Source: ECT2AJA-044 sp965262845 (GTDB lineage: Bacteria; Bacteroidota; Bacteroidia; Flavobacteriales; ECT2AJA-044). From it: a stretch of DNA of 64,000 nt. The stretch spans positions 1,426,001 to 1,490,000 of the forward strand of contig CBDHFX010000002.1 of NCBI GenBank assembly GCA_965262845.1. The letters run 5' to 3'. This document shows, piece after piece, positions 27,378-36,239 of this stretch. The translations under genes and the position numbers were made by a program. The notes under the pieces were generated by a model, which worked only from the letters and a program-made list of their open reading frames with translations, had not been told where the DNA came from and ran no database searches. How positions within the stretch are numbered: the first letter of the stretch is position 1; every line of letters begins with the position of its first letter.

Positions 27378-28136
27378 TTAAAAGCGGTAGAACAAGCTGA
27401 TCTCTCCGGTCACGTCAAAGCGTGTTCGGCTTGAATGAATGTGGAATTCATCGGGGTCAATATCGGAATAATCAAGATCCCTCAGGAATCCCAACCCAAT
27501 ATTGACATTCATCCCCACACGATCATTGAAGTTCGACTTTATTCCACTTACGATATAGCCACCCAAAAAGTTATGACGATAAGTGTAAGTAATAAATCGA
27601 AAAAGATCGGAATAGGAATAATCCCGGATCGAATAGGTTACAAGCGGGCCTGTATAATAGCTGATCCTGCGCTGACCAAACGGATAGAACATAAAGCCAG
27701 TACCTAGTCCAAAGACATTCCCCTCTGTAGACTCATCCTTTGCAAAACGGACTCTCACAGGCATGTACAACACAAGGTTCTGGTTCTCTCCGAGCAGGTA
27801 CTCATAGGTCAGCGAGAAGTTTGAGATGAACAAATCCAAATAGTTAAGCCCGATCAGGTTTCGCTTCATAAACTCCATTTTGGTCTGTGACATAGCGAAC
27901 TGCTCCACTATCCCGTTCGCGTACTCAATCCGCTCCACTGATCTGCGTTTCTTCGTATACAAGGCACTGCTGAGTTGATTATAGCGACGGTAACGAATCT
28001 CTGTTTCCGTGACTTCCTCCAATACTACTTCTATGCGTGTGCCATTTTTTAGCACGAGGATATCCTGAGCCAGGGAAGAGAACACGACAGCTACCAAAAA
28101 AGATAGGGTAAACAGGTCTTTTTTCATGATGATCAT
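27378..28136 (-). CDS. Outer-membrane-like protein, tandem paralogue 3
   Basis: Third copy, 252 residues from ATG 28136 (or 249 from the ATG at 28127 that corresponds to the start of copy 1). It has the signal peptide, the DILVLKNGTRIEVVLEEVT module and a beta-rich C-terminal part ending FYRF. Its C-terminal half resembles copy 1 (DIDPDEFHIHSSRTRF) while its leader resembles copy 2, a mosaic pattern. No catalytic motif is visible. A structural or ligand-binding outer-membrane role is the most one can infer. Confidence 0.72.
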   Translation of the reverse strand: MIIMKKDLFTLSFLVAVVFSSLAQDILVLKNGTRIEVVLEEVTETEIRYRRYNQLSSALYTKKRRSVERIEYANGIVEQFAMSQTKMEFMKRNLIGLNYLDLFISNFSLTYEYLLGENQNLVLYMPVRVRFAKDESTEGNVFGLGTGFMFYPFGQRRISYYTGPLVTYSIRDYSYSDLFRFITYTYRHNFLGGYIVSGIKSNFNDRVGMNVNIGLGFLRDLDYSDIDPDEFHIHSSRTRFDVTGEISLFYRF

Positions 28137-28458
28137 ATTAGCTTTGGTTCAAAGGTACGTCCATTCTGAATAGAGTCGGCCTTGCAAAGTGGCTCTGCCG
28201 TATGGGCGCCTGCGGCGCGATGGAAAAAGTACCGTCAAAACCAGCAGCATGGGCTTTTACCTTATTCACGAACAAGATGGAATAAGATACGGAAAGGTTG
28301 CTTTGCTAATTTGTAACCCCTTGTTGATTTCACCTGCCTGCATACCTCAGTGAGCAACGTGCAGACCATTAAATGCGTGCCTGATATGGACGGTCAATAC
28401 GCCGGAGGATCTGATCGGCTGGATGCTTGTTTTTAGAAAAAATGTAATTTAGAGGCCC
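28137..28458. other. Intergenic region between paralogue 3 and the SPOR protein
   Basis: This is a divergent intergenic region. The minus-strand -7 motif TACCTTTG of paralogue 3 is at 28150-28157. A small GC hairpin (GCGCC TGC GGCGC) lies near 28207. I saw no gene and no further homology to the upstream duplicated unit beyond the leader. Confidence 0.5.
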
Positions 28459-29478
28459 ATGAAAGTGGAAGACTACGTAGGAAAACTCTTGTACCGATAC
28501 GACTGTGTCATTGTCCCGGGCTGGGGAGGACTGTTGAGCTCGTACAAGCCGGCGTCCATACATCCGGACACTCACATTATGGATCCGCCCGCCAAGGCCC
28601 TTTCTTTCAACCAGCTACTGACGAATAATGACGGATTACTGACGAATGAGGTGGCGGTCGGAGAAGGCTGCAGCTACGATGAAGCCGCTCAGCTCATCGG
28701 GCGGCATGTGTCCGCAATGTGGAACGAGTTGCGCGCGCATCGTTCTGTGGACTGGGAACACATTGGTGTTTTCCAACTGGGCGAAGAGCATAAGATCATT
28801 TTTAAAGCACACCATAAGGTCAATTACCTGACCCATGCCTTTGGACTGAGCCTGTTACGCTCATCAGCCATTCAGCGCGAGCAATGTAAAACGGCTGCGG
28901 CTACCTTGAACAAGGAGGATCCCGTACTGTCGGTAGCCGTCGCGAAGATCTTGCGCCGCAGATGGTGGCGGGCTGCTGCAGTGATAGTGCCCCTGGCGGG
29001 AATTGCCATCCTGGGCTGGTGGCAACGTGATGCGGTAACCGGGCGCATATATGCCGGAGTGCTTAGTTTCACTGCGACCGGACCGGAACTGTACGAGCCG
29101 CGGATTGAGGAAACTTCAACCCTGACTCCTTTGAAAGAAGTGAAAGTCGAAGACTGGTGGGCCATTGCCCACAAAAATGCCACGGGCCCAATAGAAATTC
29201 CGAAGGGAGAAATTCGCTCCAGAACACATCCGGTAGCCAAAACTACTACGACCGGCCACTATCACGTTATTGCCGGTTGCTTCGTGAACGAGGCCAATGC
29301 AGACAGACTCCTGGCCCGGTTGCAGGCCAGGGGGGTTCCCGCCCGACGGATCGGTACCACTTCAAAGGGCTTGCATATAGTGACCTATAACAGTTACCCA
29401 TTGCGCCGTGAGGCGCTGAAAGAACTGGCCCGGATCAGACTTGAATACAGTACGGACGCCTGGCTCCTCCAAAAATAA
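28459..29478 (+). CDS. HU-CCDC81 and SPOR domain protein
   Basis: Inner-membrane protein of 339 residues. The N-terminal 135 residues show the two prokaryotic HU-CCDC81 domains (MKVEDYVGKLLYRYDCVIVP opening). A membrane helix follows at about 174-195, and a C-terminal SPOR domain at about 262-338 (HYHVIAGCFVNEANADRLL). SPOR domains bind denuded peptidoglycan at division sites; the HU-like part would lie in the cytoplasm. The protein could link the cell wall to a cytoplasmic partner, but its role is not established. It converges on the ABC permease gene. Confidence 0.85.
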   Translation: MKVEDYVGKLLYRYDCVIVPGWGGLLSSYKPASIHPDTHIMDPPAKALSFNQLLTNNDGLLTNEVAVGEGCSYDEAAQLIGRHVSAMWNELRAHRSVDWEHIGVFQLGEEHKIIFKAHHKVNYLTHAFGLSLLRSSAIQREQCKTAAATLNKEDPVLSVAVAKILRRRWWRAAAVIVPLAGIAILGWWQRDAVTGRIYAGVLSFTATGPELYEPRIEETSTLTPLKEVKVEDWWAIAHKNATGPIEIPKGEIRSRTHPVAKTTTTGHYHVIAGCFVNEANADRLLARLQARGVPARRIGTTSKGLHIVTYNSYPLRREALKELARIRLEYSTDAWLLQK

Positions 29479-29492
29479 AAGGCTATGACTGG

Positions 29493-29634
29493 CTAACCAA
29501 TCCTTAAAAAGTGTCTCGTCCTAAAATAAGTTGTGGTAGTTACTAATTCAATCTGATAAATGGTTAATTTCGACACTAAAAAATATTATTGTTTTCATAA
29601 TCAGTCGATTAGATTGAATTTAAGGAGTGGTTAG
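29493..29634. repeat. Nested inverted repeats between convergent genes
   Basis: An outer pair, 29493-29507 and 29620-29634, is complementary at 13 of 15 positions (CTAACCAATCCTTAA against TTAAGGAGTGGTTAG). An inner pair, 29545-29557 and 29608-29620, is complementary at 12 of 13 (AATTCAATCTGAT). The outer right arm overlaps the permease stop codon. It could be a miniature inverted-repeat element or a bidirectional transcription-stop structure. Confidence 0.55.
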
Positions 29635-30872
29635 TTAAACCGGATCGCCCTTGCGGGCGGAATATGGGTGACGATGTAGGAGGGGAGGAGGAGCACCAGC
29701 AGACACAGCACCAGGGTACCCAAATTGATCGCGGCCCATTGCCATCCGTAGATCAATATCGGTGCTTCCCGGACATAATAAGTGCTTTCATCCAGGGTCA
29801 CCAGCCCGAACTGATCTTGTAACAGCAGCAGTCCGCCTCCGACCAGGTTTCCCCAGAACAATCCCCAGCTGATGAGGTACAAGGCATCGTACAGAAATAT
29901 CCGCCGAAGACTCCAATTCCTGGCCCCTAAGGCTTTCATGATACCTACGAAGGACGTCCGCTCCAGAATCAGGATCAGTAGGGCAGTGGACATATTAATG
30001 GCTGCCACGGTTACCATAATAGCCAGTACAATAAATATATTCAGATTGAACAGTGCCAGCCATTCGAAAATCTGCGGGCTTTTTTGTTTGGCTGTACGTG
30101 CGATCAAATCATAGTCGATCATCGCATTCAGTTGCCCGCCCATGACCTCCAGCCTGTCGAAATTATTGATCTGCAGCTCAAACCCGCCTACCTGATCCGT
30201 GCCCCAGTTGTTTAACCGTTGGATATCACTTAAGCGACCCATCACATATAGCTGGTCGTACTCCTCAAAGTCAGTTTTGTAGATACCGGCCACCGTGAAC
30301 GGCAGACGGCGCGGATTCCCCGGCGGTGGCTGCACAAAGTACAATAACACCTTTGATCCCACATCAAGCCGCAGGCGCCGGGCAAAATAATCGCTCACCA
30401 ACAACTCCCGATCGGCCGTATCGCTGAGTGACGGGAATTTTCCTGCCGTTAGGTAGGGAACAAAAGCCGCCCAATTATACCCTTCGCCAAGCCCTTTCAG
30501 CACGATCCCCTCAAAATCGTCACGCGTCTTCATCACACCTGCCTTTGTGGCATAGCTTTGGATGCTAATTATCCCGGGGAGCGTTTCTACTTCCCGTACC
30601 CAATTGGCATCGGCTTCAATCGGAATAGGCTCGAAACTCGAGTTCTGATCGAAGTTGGTAATTTGGATGTGCCCGGTAAAACCGATTACTTTGTCGCGGA
30701 TCTTGACTTTGAGCCCGGTGCCCACGGCCACGGTGATCAGCATCACGACGAAACTCAGGGCCACGGCTGCTATCGCCAACCGAATGATCGGACCACTGAT
30801 GCTTTTATCCTTTGCCCCAGCCCTTGACAACCGGCGCGCCACAAACCATTCAAACCGCATACGGATGCTCAA
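29631..30872 (-). CDS. LolC/LolE-type ABC transporter permease (FtsX family)
   Basis: Permease of a lipoprotein-releasing or MacB-like ABC transporter. The 413-residue protein has the expected layout: one N-terminal helix (about 28-50), a periplasmic MacB-core domain (about 55-250) and three C-terminal helices with the FtsX fold (about 270-410). In Lol systems it extracts lipoproteins from the inner membrane. No ATPase gene is adjacent, so the partner must be encoded elsewhere. Its start region overlaps the start of the divergent NamZ-type gene by 8 bp. TACCTTTA, close to the -7 consensus, lies at 30885-30892 on the minus strand. Confidence 0.85.
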   Translation of the reverse strand: MSIRMRFEWFVARRLSRAGAKDKSISGPIIRLAIAAVALSFVVMLITVAVGTGLKVKIRDKVIGFTGHIQITNFDQNSSFEPIPIEADANWVREVETLPGIISIQSYATKAGVMKTRDDFEGIVLKGLGEGYNWAAFVPYLTAGKFPSLSDTADRELLVSDYFARRLRLDVGSKVLLYFVQPPPGNPRRLPFTVAGIYKTDFEEYDQLYVMGRLSDIQRLNNWGTDQVGGFELQINNFDRLEVMGGQLNAMIDYDLIARTAKQKSPQIFEWLALFNLNIFIVLAIMVTVAAINMSTALLILILERTSFVGIMKALGARNWSLRRIFLYDALYLISWGLFWGNLVGGGLLLLQDQFGLVTLDESTYYVREAPILIYGWQWAAINLGTLVLCLLVLLLPSYIVTHIPPARAIRFN

Positions 30873-32058
30873 CTTATCGCGTGCTAAAGGTATAAAATTG
30901 ACCCTCCTTATCGGGTTGCTCTCTTTTATGGCCTACGGCCAGATGATCACGCCGGGTGCCTGGCAGGTGAATCGTTACCGCCCGCTACTATACGGTAGAT
31001 CAGTGGCTGTAGTGGCTAATCCGACCTCCATGGTGGGCTCAACGCACCTGGTCGACACTCTGTTATCACTCGGGGTCAATGTACAACAAGTCTTCGCTTT
31101 GGAGCATGGGTTCCGTGGCGATGCCGATGACGGTGAAAAAATTACAGACGGTAAAGATCCGCGAACCGGAGTGCCTGTTGTAAGTTTGTATGGAAGCCAC
31201 AGGAAACCAACTTCCGGGGACCTGACCGGAATTGATGTGGTGCTCTTCGATATTCAGGACGTCGGAGTCCGATGCTACACCTTTGTCAGTTCCATGAGCT
31301 ACATTATGGAGGCCTGTGCCGATCACGGAATCGAAATGATCATACTTGATCGGCCAAATCCGAACGGTTTCTATATTGATGGTCCCCTGAATCGCCTTCC
31401 GGAACCCTCGTTTATCGGCCTGCACCCGGTACCGGTAGTATATGGACTTACTCTGGGCGAGTACGCACAGATGGTCATTGGGGAGGGATGGCTGAATACG
31501 GAAAAAGTACTCAACCTGACCATTGTGCCCTGTGCCAACTATACACACGAGTCGTTATACGAACTACCCATTGATCCATCTCCAAACCTGCGGAGCATGG
31601 CCGCTATTTATCTGTATCCATCCCTGTGCTTTTTCGAAGGAACGAGTGTTAGTGTGGGACGTGGGACCGACAAGCCCTTTCAGATCGTGGGCGCTCCATG
31701 GATGCCGGAGGGTACCATTTCCTTCACGCCGCAAGGCGGTTATGGCTCCGGACATCCAAAGCACGAAGGTGTACTTTGCCAGGGTTATGATCTGACCATT
31801 TTTGGTCGCGATTTTATTCCGACCGATCGACAACTGAACCTCTTCTGGCTACTTGACGCGTATCGGCAGTGTCCGGAAGGGACTGAATTCTTCTCACGAG
31901 CTGATCATTTCGATTTGCTTGCGGGTGGGCCTACCCTGCGGAAGCAAATTCAGGCTGGCATGTCGGAGAAGGAAATCCGCGCGGGTTGGGAAGTGGAGCT
32001 GCGCGATTTTAAATACCGCCGAAAAAAGTATTTGCTATATCCGGATTTCGGAAAGTGA
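30865..32058 (+). CDS. DUF1343 / NamZ-type exo-beta-N-acetylmuramidase
   Basis: Exported enzyme of the DUF1343 family, whose characterised member NamZ removes terminal MurNAc from peptidoglycan fragments. From ATG 30865 it has 397 residues with a signal peptide ending AYGQ. The family blocks are visible: VAVVANPTS, ALEHGFRGDADDGE, VVSLYGSHRKPT, LFDIQDVGVRCYTFVS, ILDRPNPNG and FEGTSVSVGRGTDKPFQ. The frame stays open further upstream, but that part is antisense to the permease gene and lacks a signal peptide. Whether this protein has muramidase specificity is inferred from family alone. Confidence 0.87.
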   Translation: MLNLSRAKGIKLTLLIGLLSFMAYGQMITPGAWQVNRYRPLLYGRSVAVVANPTSMVGSTHLVDTLLSLGVNVQQVFALEHGFRGDADDGEKITDGKDPRTGVPVVSLYGSHRKPTSGDLTGIDVVLFDIQDVGVRCYTFVSSMSYIMEACADHGIEMIILDRPNPNGFYIDGPLNRLPEPSFIGLHPVPVVYGLTLGEYAQMVIGEGWLNTEKVLNLTIVPCANYTHESLYELPIDPSPNLRSMAAIYLYPSLCFFEGTSVSVGRGTDKPFQIVGAPWMPEGTISFTPQGGYGSGHPKHEGVLCQGYDLTIFGRDFIPTDRQLNLFWLLDAYRQCPEGTEFFSRADHFDLLAGGPTLRKQIQAGMSEKEIRAGWEVELRDFKYRRKKYLLYPDFGK

Positions 32059-32136
32059 AAAAATTTTTAATTTGCGCTGCTTTTTTAGATATTTGCAGTC
32101 GTTAATTTTATAAATATAATCTTTTAATTTTGATCT

Positions 32137-32370
32137 ATGTCTAACAAGTTGACTCCTAAGATTCTCGTGGCAAAAATACGCGAGAATCAAAACAGTAACG
32201 GAACACTTAAGGCCACGTTTGCCAATCAATTTCTCAGCAAATTCGAAGAATCCGAGCTGAGCGGGCTATCTACCAGTATCGAGAAGGAATTAGTTAAAAG
32301 GAGCGAGGCCCGGGCTCAGGAAATGAAAAAGGAGCTTGAAGCACTCGGGTACGAAGTCAGAAAGAAATAG
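32137..32370 (+). CDS. Orphan 77-residue charged protein
   Basis: I do not recognise a family. The product is highly charged (many Lys and Glu), has no signal peptide or membrane segment, and looks all-helical, with a likely long amphipathic helix over its last 40 residues. It has a good ATG and an AT-rich leader with TATTTG near 32090. It sits 78 bp after the NamZ-type gene, just before the decayed IS3 region. It is a plausible small nucleic-acid- or protein-binding protein, but this is inference. Confidence 0.55.
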   Translation: MSNKLTPKILVAKIRENQNSNGTLKATFANQFLSKFEESELSGLSTSIEKELVKRSEARAQEMKKELEALGYEVRKK

Positions 32371-32640
32371 ACTCCCATTTTCAGAAATTCTGAAGGTAGA
32401 TGGTTTAGCAACCGTGGACGGTAAATTATTCGATATCTGAATTTCCGTTCCATGATAAAAACACGCTGCGGATTCAGTCTGGCTTTCAATAGTCAAAGTG
32501 GCCACGTAAGCCATCAGGGGGAATCAGGACGGTATCGGAGCTTTCTGTCGAATGGAGTTTACATCCTGTCAGACCAATACCTGGAAGAGGTCTTTTCAGG
32601 AGCATGCTGTTTCGATCTTTGAGCGTGAGGACAGTTTAAT
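32371..32640. other. Non-coding region before the IS3 remnant
   Basis: All frames are interrupted by stops and no family resemblance was found. From about 32640 the sequence becomes recognisable as transposase debris. Confidence 0.45.
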
Positions 32641-32920
32641 GAGGAACTCACCTCACTCAAGCACGAGCGCGAAGAGTCGCTCAGACAGCTTGATAAGCTC
32701 AAGCTTGAGAACAGCAGGAAAATGGAGGTGATGAGCTCCGTAACTAAATGTGTTTGGCTTGGTGGCAGGATAAAAGATTCCTGTTGCCAGGCAATGCCGA
32801 ATGCTGGGTCTCTCCCGCAGCTGTTTTTATTATCGATTTGTGGATATAGGAGCTCCGGATGATATGCCCCTTTAGATGAGTTTTATTTGGATAGCTCAAC
32901 TCAGTCCTTTTGCTGTTTAA
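32641..32920 (+). pseudogene. IS3-family transposase remnant
   Basis: In one frame, 32774-32872 reads VARQCRMLGLSRSCFYYR followed by VDIGAPDDMPL and then a stop. This closely resembles the start of IS3-family OrfB (for example RQCELLGLSRSSYYY in IS2/IS51/IS407-like elements). In another frame, 32641-32745 reads a charged helical segment (SLRQLDKLKLENSRKMEV) like the leucine-zipper end of OrfA. Stops and frameshifts separate the parts, and the DDE domain is missing. This is a dead remnant. Confidence 0.65.
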
Positions 32921-32944
32921 ATTTTCTAAAGCACCTGAAGGCAC

Positions 32945-34402
32945 CTAGTCCCTCCTGATATAAATTCGTTTATATTCAGGAGATTTGTCGTATTCTTTCA
33001 TATCCAGGTCATCAACTTCAAAATCATGATGCACAAAAACAATTCTCGGTCGGTGCTTTTTTATCAGTGAGGCCGGGTCGTAATCGTACTCGCGAAAACT
33101 TTGATAGGTGTCCAAACATTTTTTCGGCTCAGTGCAGAACCAGAAAAAATCTACGTCCTTTCTGAAAAGATTAATTTTGATGTTTTTATGTCCGACGAAA
33201 AAAAAAGCTTCTCCTGGTTCCGAAACGGATAACACATATTCCATATTCGATATCGAGTTTTTTTTCAGGTTCCCTTCTTCCGCATCTCTTATCAGATAGC
33301 CGGCACAAAACAGAACAAAGATCGTGAGGCAGATATTCCTTGCTTTTATATCTTTAAAAAGGTTCAGCAAAGAGCAGGCGGCAACCATGGAAACAAATGG
33401 AAGAGCAGGCAGAAACCACTGAGAAAAGGGCATTTTGGCTAAAAATATTGAGGCTAACAATCCGGCTCCTAAAAACACCACCAGCCCATGAAAACTTCCA
33501 GATTTAAGAAAGCAGCCATGGATAAACAGTAAAAAAAGCCCTGCTCCCAAAGAAAAATATTTTAGAGGAAAAAAACTTTTTAAATACTTCATGTTTAAAA
33601 GCCAGTTGAGATCAAAGTAGTTTCCGAGGGTTCCGGAGGCAAGCAGGTAACTCAGCCAAGCAACTGGCAGAATGAGGAAAACCGACCAATAAAAAAGAAA
33701 GTCCTTTTTCGTGATCTTCCCTTTCCAAAGCCAATACAACTGAGCAGCACCTATCAGGGAAACGAGAAAAATCGCTTTCTGAAGGGCAAGAAAAGACAGG
33801 GACAGAAAAATAGCGCTCGCGACGAAATACTTCCTCTTTCCCCCATCCATCATGTGAATCGTGAGCAGATAAAACGAGGCAAGACCGAAAACAGTCTGCA
33901 GGATATCTGGCCTGATTTCCGTTCCCTTCTTAATAAAGAATGGGTGCGAAAGCAGAAGAATGATCGATATAAGAGCCGTCTTTACGTCATATATTCTTCG
34001 GGCGAGGAGAAACGCGATAACCGTCATGGCCGCGAAAACTGCAAACGCAAATAACTCTGCTAAGGACAGGGTTAGAAGAGATTCCCCTCCGAGTTTTATG
34101 ACGGGGACGAGCAGGTAGTAAAGCAAGGGATGGTGATGTTGAAAAAAATCTTCGTATATCCTCTCGCCGACACTTATCTTCCAGGCAGTGTGAACAGCCT
34201 CTATTTCATCAACATTATATCCTCCGAGCACTCCGTAATAGACCGCGACGCAGCAGATAAAGCCGATCAAAAAATAAAGGTACCAAGGGGGATCAGATGT
34301 ATTACTTGTATGGCTAATCTTATTGTACAAATCATCAGATCTTTTCAGGAACGAGTCTTGCGCCTTCATCAGAATCTTTTTGTTCTTCATGGTACTCGGC
34401 AT
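32945..34402 (-). CDS. Polytopic membrane protein, probable GT-C glycosyltransferase
   Basis: Integral membrane protein of 485 residues with about 10-11 helices between residues 45 and 385 and a soluble C-terminal tail. The loop after the first helix (YNVDEIEAVHTAW, with FQHHHPLLYYLL after it) matches the acidic motif and layout of GT39/ArnT-like transferases. The N-terminus is uncertain: starts at 34402, 34390 or 34369 all overlap the end of the upstream oxidoreductase gene, which suggests translational coupling. The DNA is visibly richer in A/T than flanking genes, with long A/T runs, and IS remnants lie on both sides, so recent acquisition is likely. Confidence 0.72.
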   Translation of the reverse strand: MPSTMKNKKILMKAQDSFLKRSDDLYNKISHTSNTSDPPWYLYFLIGFICCVAVYYGVLGGYNVDEIEAVHTAWKISVGERIYEDFFQHHHPLLYYLLVPVIKLGGESLLTLSLAELFAFAVFAAMTVIAFLLARRIYDVKTALISIILLLSHPFFIKKGTEIRPDILQTVFGLASFYLLTIHMMDGGKRKYFVASAIFLSLSFLALQKAIFLVSLIGAAQLYWLWKGKITKKDFLFYWSVFLILPVAWLSYLLASGTLGNYFDLNWLLNMKYLKSFFPLKYFSLGAGLFLLFIHGCFLKSGSFHGLVVFLGAGLLASIFLAKMPFSQWFLPALPFVSMVAACSLLNLFKDIKARNICLTIFVLFCAGYLIRDAEEGNLKKNSISNMEYVLSVSEPGEAFFFVGHKNIKINLFRKDVDFFWFCTEPKKCLDTYQSFREYDYDPASLIKKHRPRIVFVHHDFEVDDLDMKEYDKSPEYKRIYIRRD

Positions 34403-35858
34403 CCTGATTTACTCTCCAGACATCGTAAATTTGCTCTCCGGCAACAATGTTTTCAACCGTAAGTATCGCTGTCATCATGGCGTGGTCCTGATTATTGTAC
34501 TTGTGCATACCGTTTCGGCCTACAAGGCAAAGCCCTGGATAGGCCTCTTCAATTGAGCGGCGCACGACATTCACGTTTTCCGCATAGCTATCATCGTAAA
34601 CCGGATATGCTTTTTTTTGCCGGATAACGAACCCGTCGGTTATATCTCCTGGCTGGGCAAGATCAAGGCGAATCAGTTCGTCACTCGCAAGTTCTACCAG
34701 GTCCTCATCCGGGCTAGTCCAGAGCCCGTCCCCCTCAAAACAGAAATATTCCATCCCATAGCAGTTTTTCGCTGGCTCGGGAACCATCTCGGGAGACCAC
34801 GACTTAAAGTTTTGTATCCTGCCTACTTTCACTTCAGGGTCATGAATATAAATCCAGTTATCATCGAAGATATTCCTGTCTCTTACGACAAGACCTACCA
34901 CGAGAAAGTCCCTGTAGCTAAGCGCCGCTGCCGCTGATGCGACATCTCGGGGCACGGCGGGCTCAATGATTGTAACGAGTTCCCTTATCGGTGCGGAAGA
35001 TATCACGAAATCCGCCTTGTGGAGTGTCTCGACTCCGTCGTGTGACCGCGCCACGATATTCCATCCGTTTTCGTTGCGGCGAAGGCTGATAACTCTGTGT
35101 CCCATCAATATCTTTCCTCCCTGCCGTTTTATCTGCTCCCCGGCTTTCTCCCACATCATTCCCGGGCCCTTTCGGGGGTAGTGAAAGAAATCAATCAGAG
35201 TTTTTATAACCTCTCCGCCGGATGAGGATCTTTTGGAAAAAAATGCGTTTTTGATCGCGGACATAAGAGAGAGCCCTTTTATGCGCTGTGCCGCCCAGTC
35301 GGCGGAAATTTCAGTACACCTCATTCCCCACACTTTCTCTGTGTAAGACTTAAAGAAAATGGAAAACAGCCTGCGACCGAATCTGTTGCTCACCCATTGC
35401 TCGAAATTAACGGGGTTAGGCACAGGAAACAAAGACGCCTTTGCATACGAGAGCACGCAGAGGACGGACTCGACAACCCCGAGATTTAAAAGCGCATTAG
35501 CAGGCTTGAGCGGATAGTCAAAAAACTTTTTCTTGTAGTAAATGCGGGACTTTCTGGGTCTTCTGACAAAGTCTTTACCGATAATCTCCCTCCAGAGTTC
35601 ATTTACCTTTTCTGACTTCGAAAAAAAACGATGCCCGCCTATGTCGCAGAGAAATCCGTTGTGCGAGACAGTCTTGGATATGCCACCTAAATATTCCGGA
35701 TCAGCTTCAAGAACCTCTACTGTAATCCCTTTTTTGGAAAGCAGGTACGCTGCAGTAAGTCCTGCAGGGCCTCCGCCGATACACACAACCTTTTTGTTTG
35801 ACAGGGACATGTGATCTACAACCTGAGAAGCGGTCTTCAGCTCTTGGTTTATACTCAT
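34335..35858 (-). CDS. FAD-dependent amine oxidase / UDP-galactopyranose mutase-like protein
   Basis: FAD-binding protein of 507 residues. A Rossmann dinucleotide motif, VVCIGGGPAGLTAAYLL, lies at about 24-40 after a short leader, and the GGHRFFSKS segment is typical of the NAD(P)-binding amine-oxidase/mutase-like group often found in polysaccharide clusters. The C-terminal FAD-binding end reads GLCLVGRNGMHKYNNQDHAM, close to the pattern of UDP-galactopyranose mutase relatives. The reaction is not known. It forms a two-gene unit with the downstream membrane protein (overlapping ends), inside the A/T-richer island flanked by IS remnants. Confidence 0.8.
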   Translation of the reverse strand: MSINQELKTASQVVDHMSLSNKKVVCIGGGPAGLTAAYLLSKKGITVEVLEADPEYLGGISKTVSHNGFLCDIGGHRFFSKSEKVNELWREIIGKDFVRRPRKSRIYYKKKFFDYPLKPANALLNLGVVESVLCVLSYAKASLFPVPNPVNFEQWVSNRFGRRLFSIFFKSYTEKVWGMRCTEISADWAAQRIKGLSLMSAIKNAFFSKRSSSGGEVIKTLIDFFHYPRKGPGMMWEKAGEQIKRQGGKILMGHRVISLRRNENGWNIVARSHDGVETLHKADFVISSAPIRELVTIIEPAVPRDVASAAAALSYRDFLVVGLVVRDRNIFDDNWIYIHDPEVKVGRIQNFKSWSPEMVPEPAKNCYGMEYFCFEGDGLWTSPDEDLVELASDELIRLDLAQPGDITDGFVIRQKKAYPVYDDSYAENVNVVRRSIEEAYPGLCLVGRNGMHKYNNQDHAMMTAILTVENIVAGEQIYDVWRVNQDAEYHEEQKDSDEGARLVPEKI

Positions 35859-36239
35859 AGCTATTCCGTTCTATCTCACTCAAAAGAGTTTTGTTTGCTG
35901 TGCAGGTATACGAGGCATGCAGACAAGCAGGCAGATTCCTCCCTCCTCAAATAAGGATTTCCTCAGATATCGGGTCCAAAAATTCGGTTCCATTTGGGGA
36001 TACAAATACTTTTCACTCATTGTTGAACGACCATAATCGTTGGAAAGCGATTAGGATTTGGTCAGAGCAAAACTAAAAAAAAGGCTGTACCAATGCGTAC
36101 TTGTCCAAAATAAATTTCGGATCAAAGGTAAACTTCTGATAATTAATTTTTTATCGAGTGCTATAGAGCAACACCGAACCAGTGATCGGACACTAAAAAT
36201 GCCATTTAGGCCAAGTTAGAATTACCTCCACGGAAAAAA
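35859..36239. other. Intergenic region upstream of the FAD oxidoreductase
   Basis: No gene is recognised. TACCTTTG occurs on the minus strand at 36123-36130, about 265 bp before the oxidoreductase start, so it is a weak promoter candidate. The rest is AT-rich and leads into the ISXO2-like transposase debris. Confidence 0.4.

Noticed and set aside
30655..30864. N-terminal extension of the NamZ-type protein
   Set aside because: The region is antisense to the permease gene and a standard signal peptide starts at 30865.
32137..32370. Antitoxin of a toxin-antitoxin pair
   Set aside because: No partner gene lies beside it, and the following 270 bp have stops in all frames.
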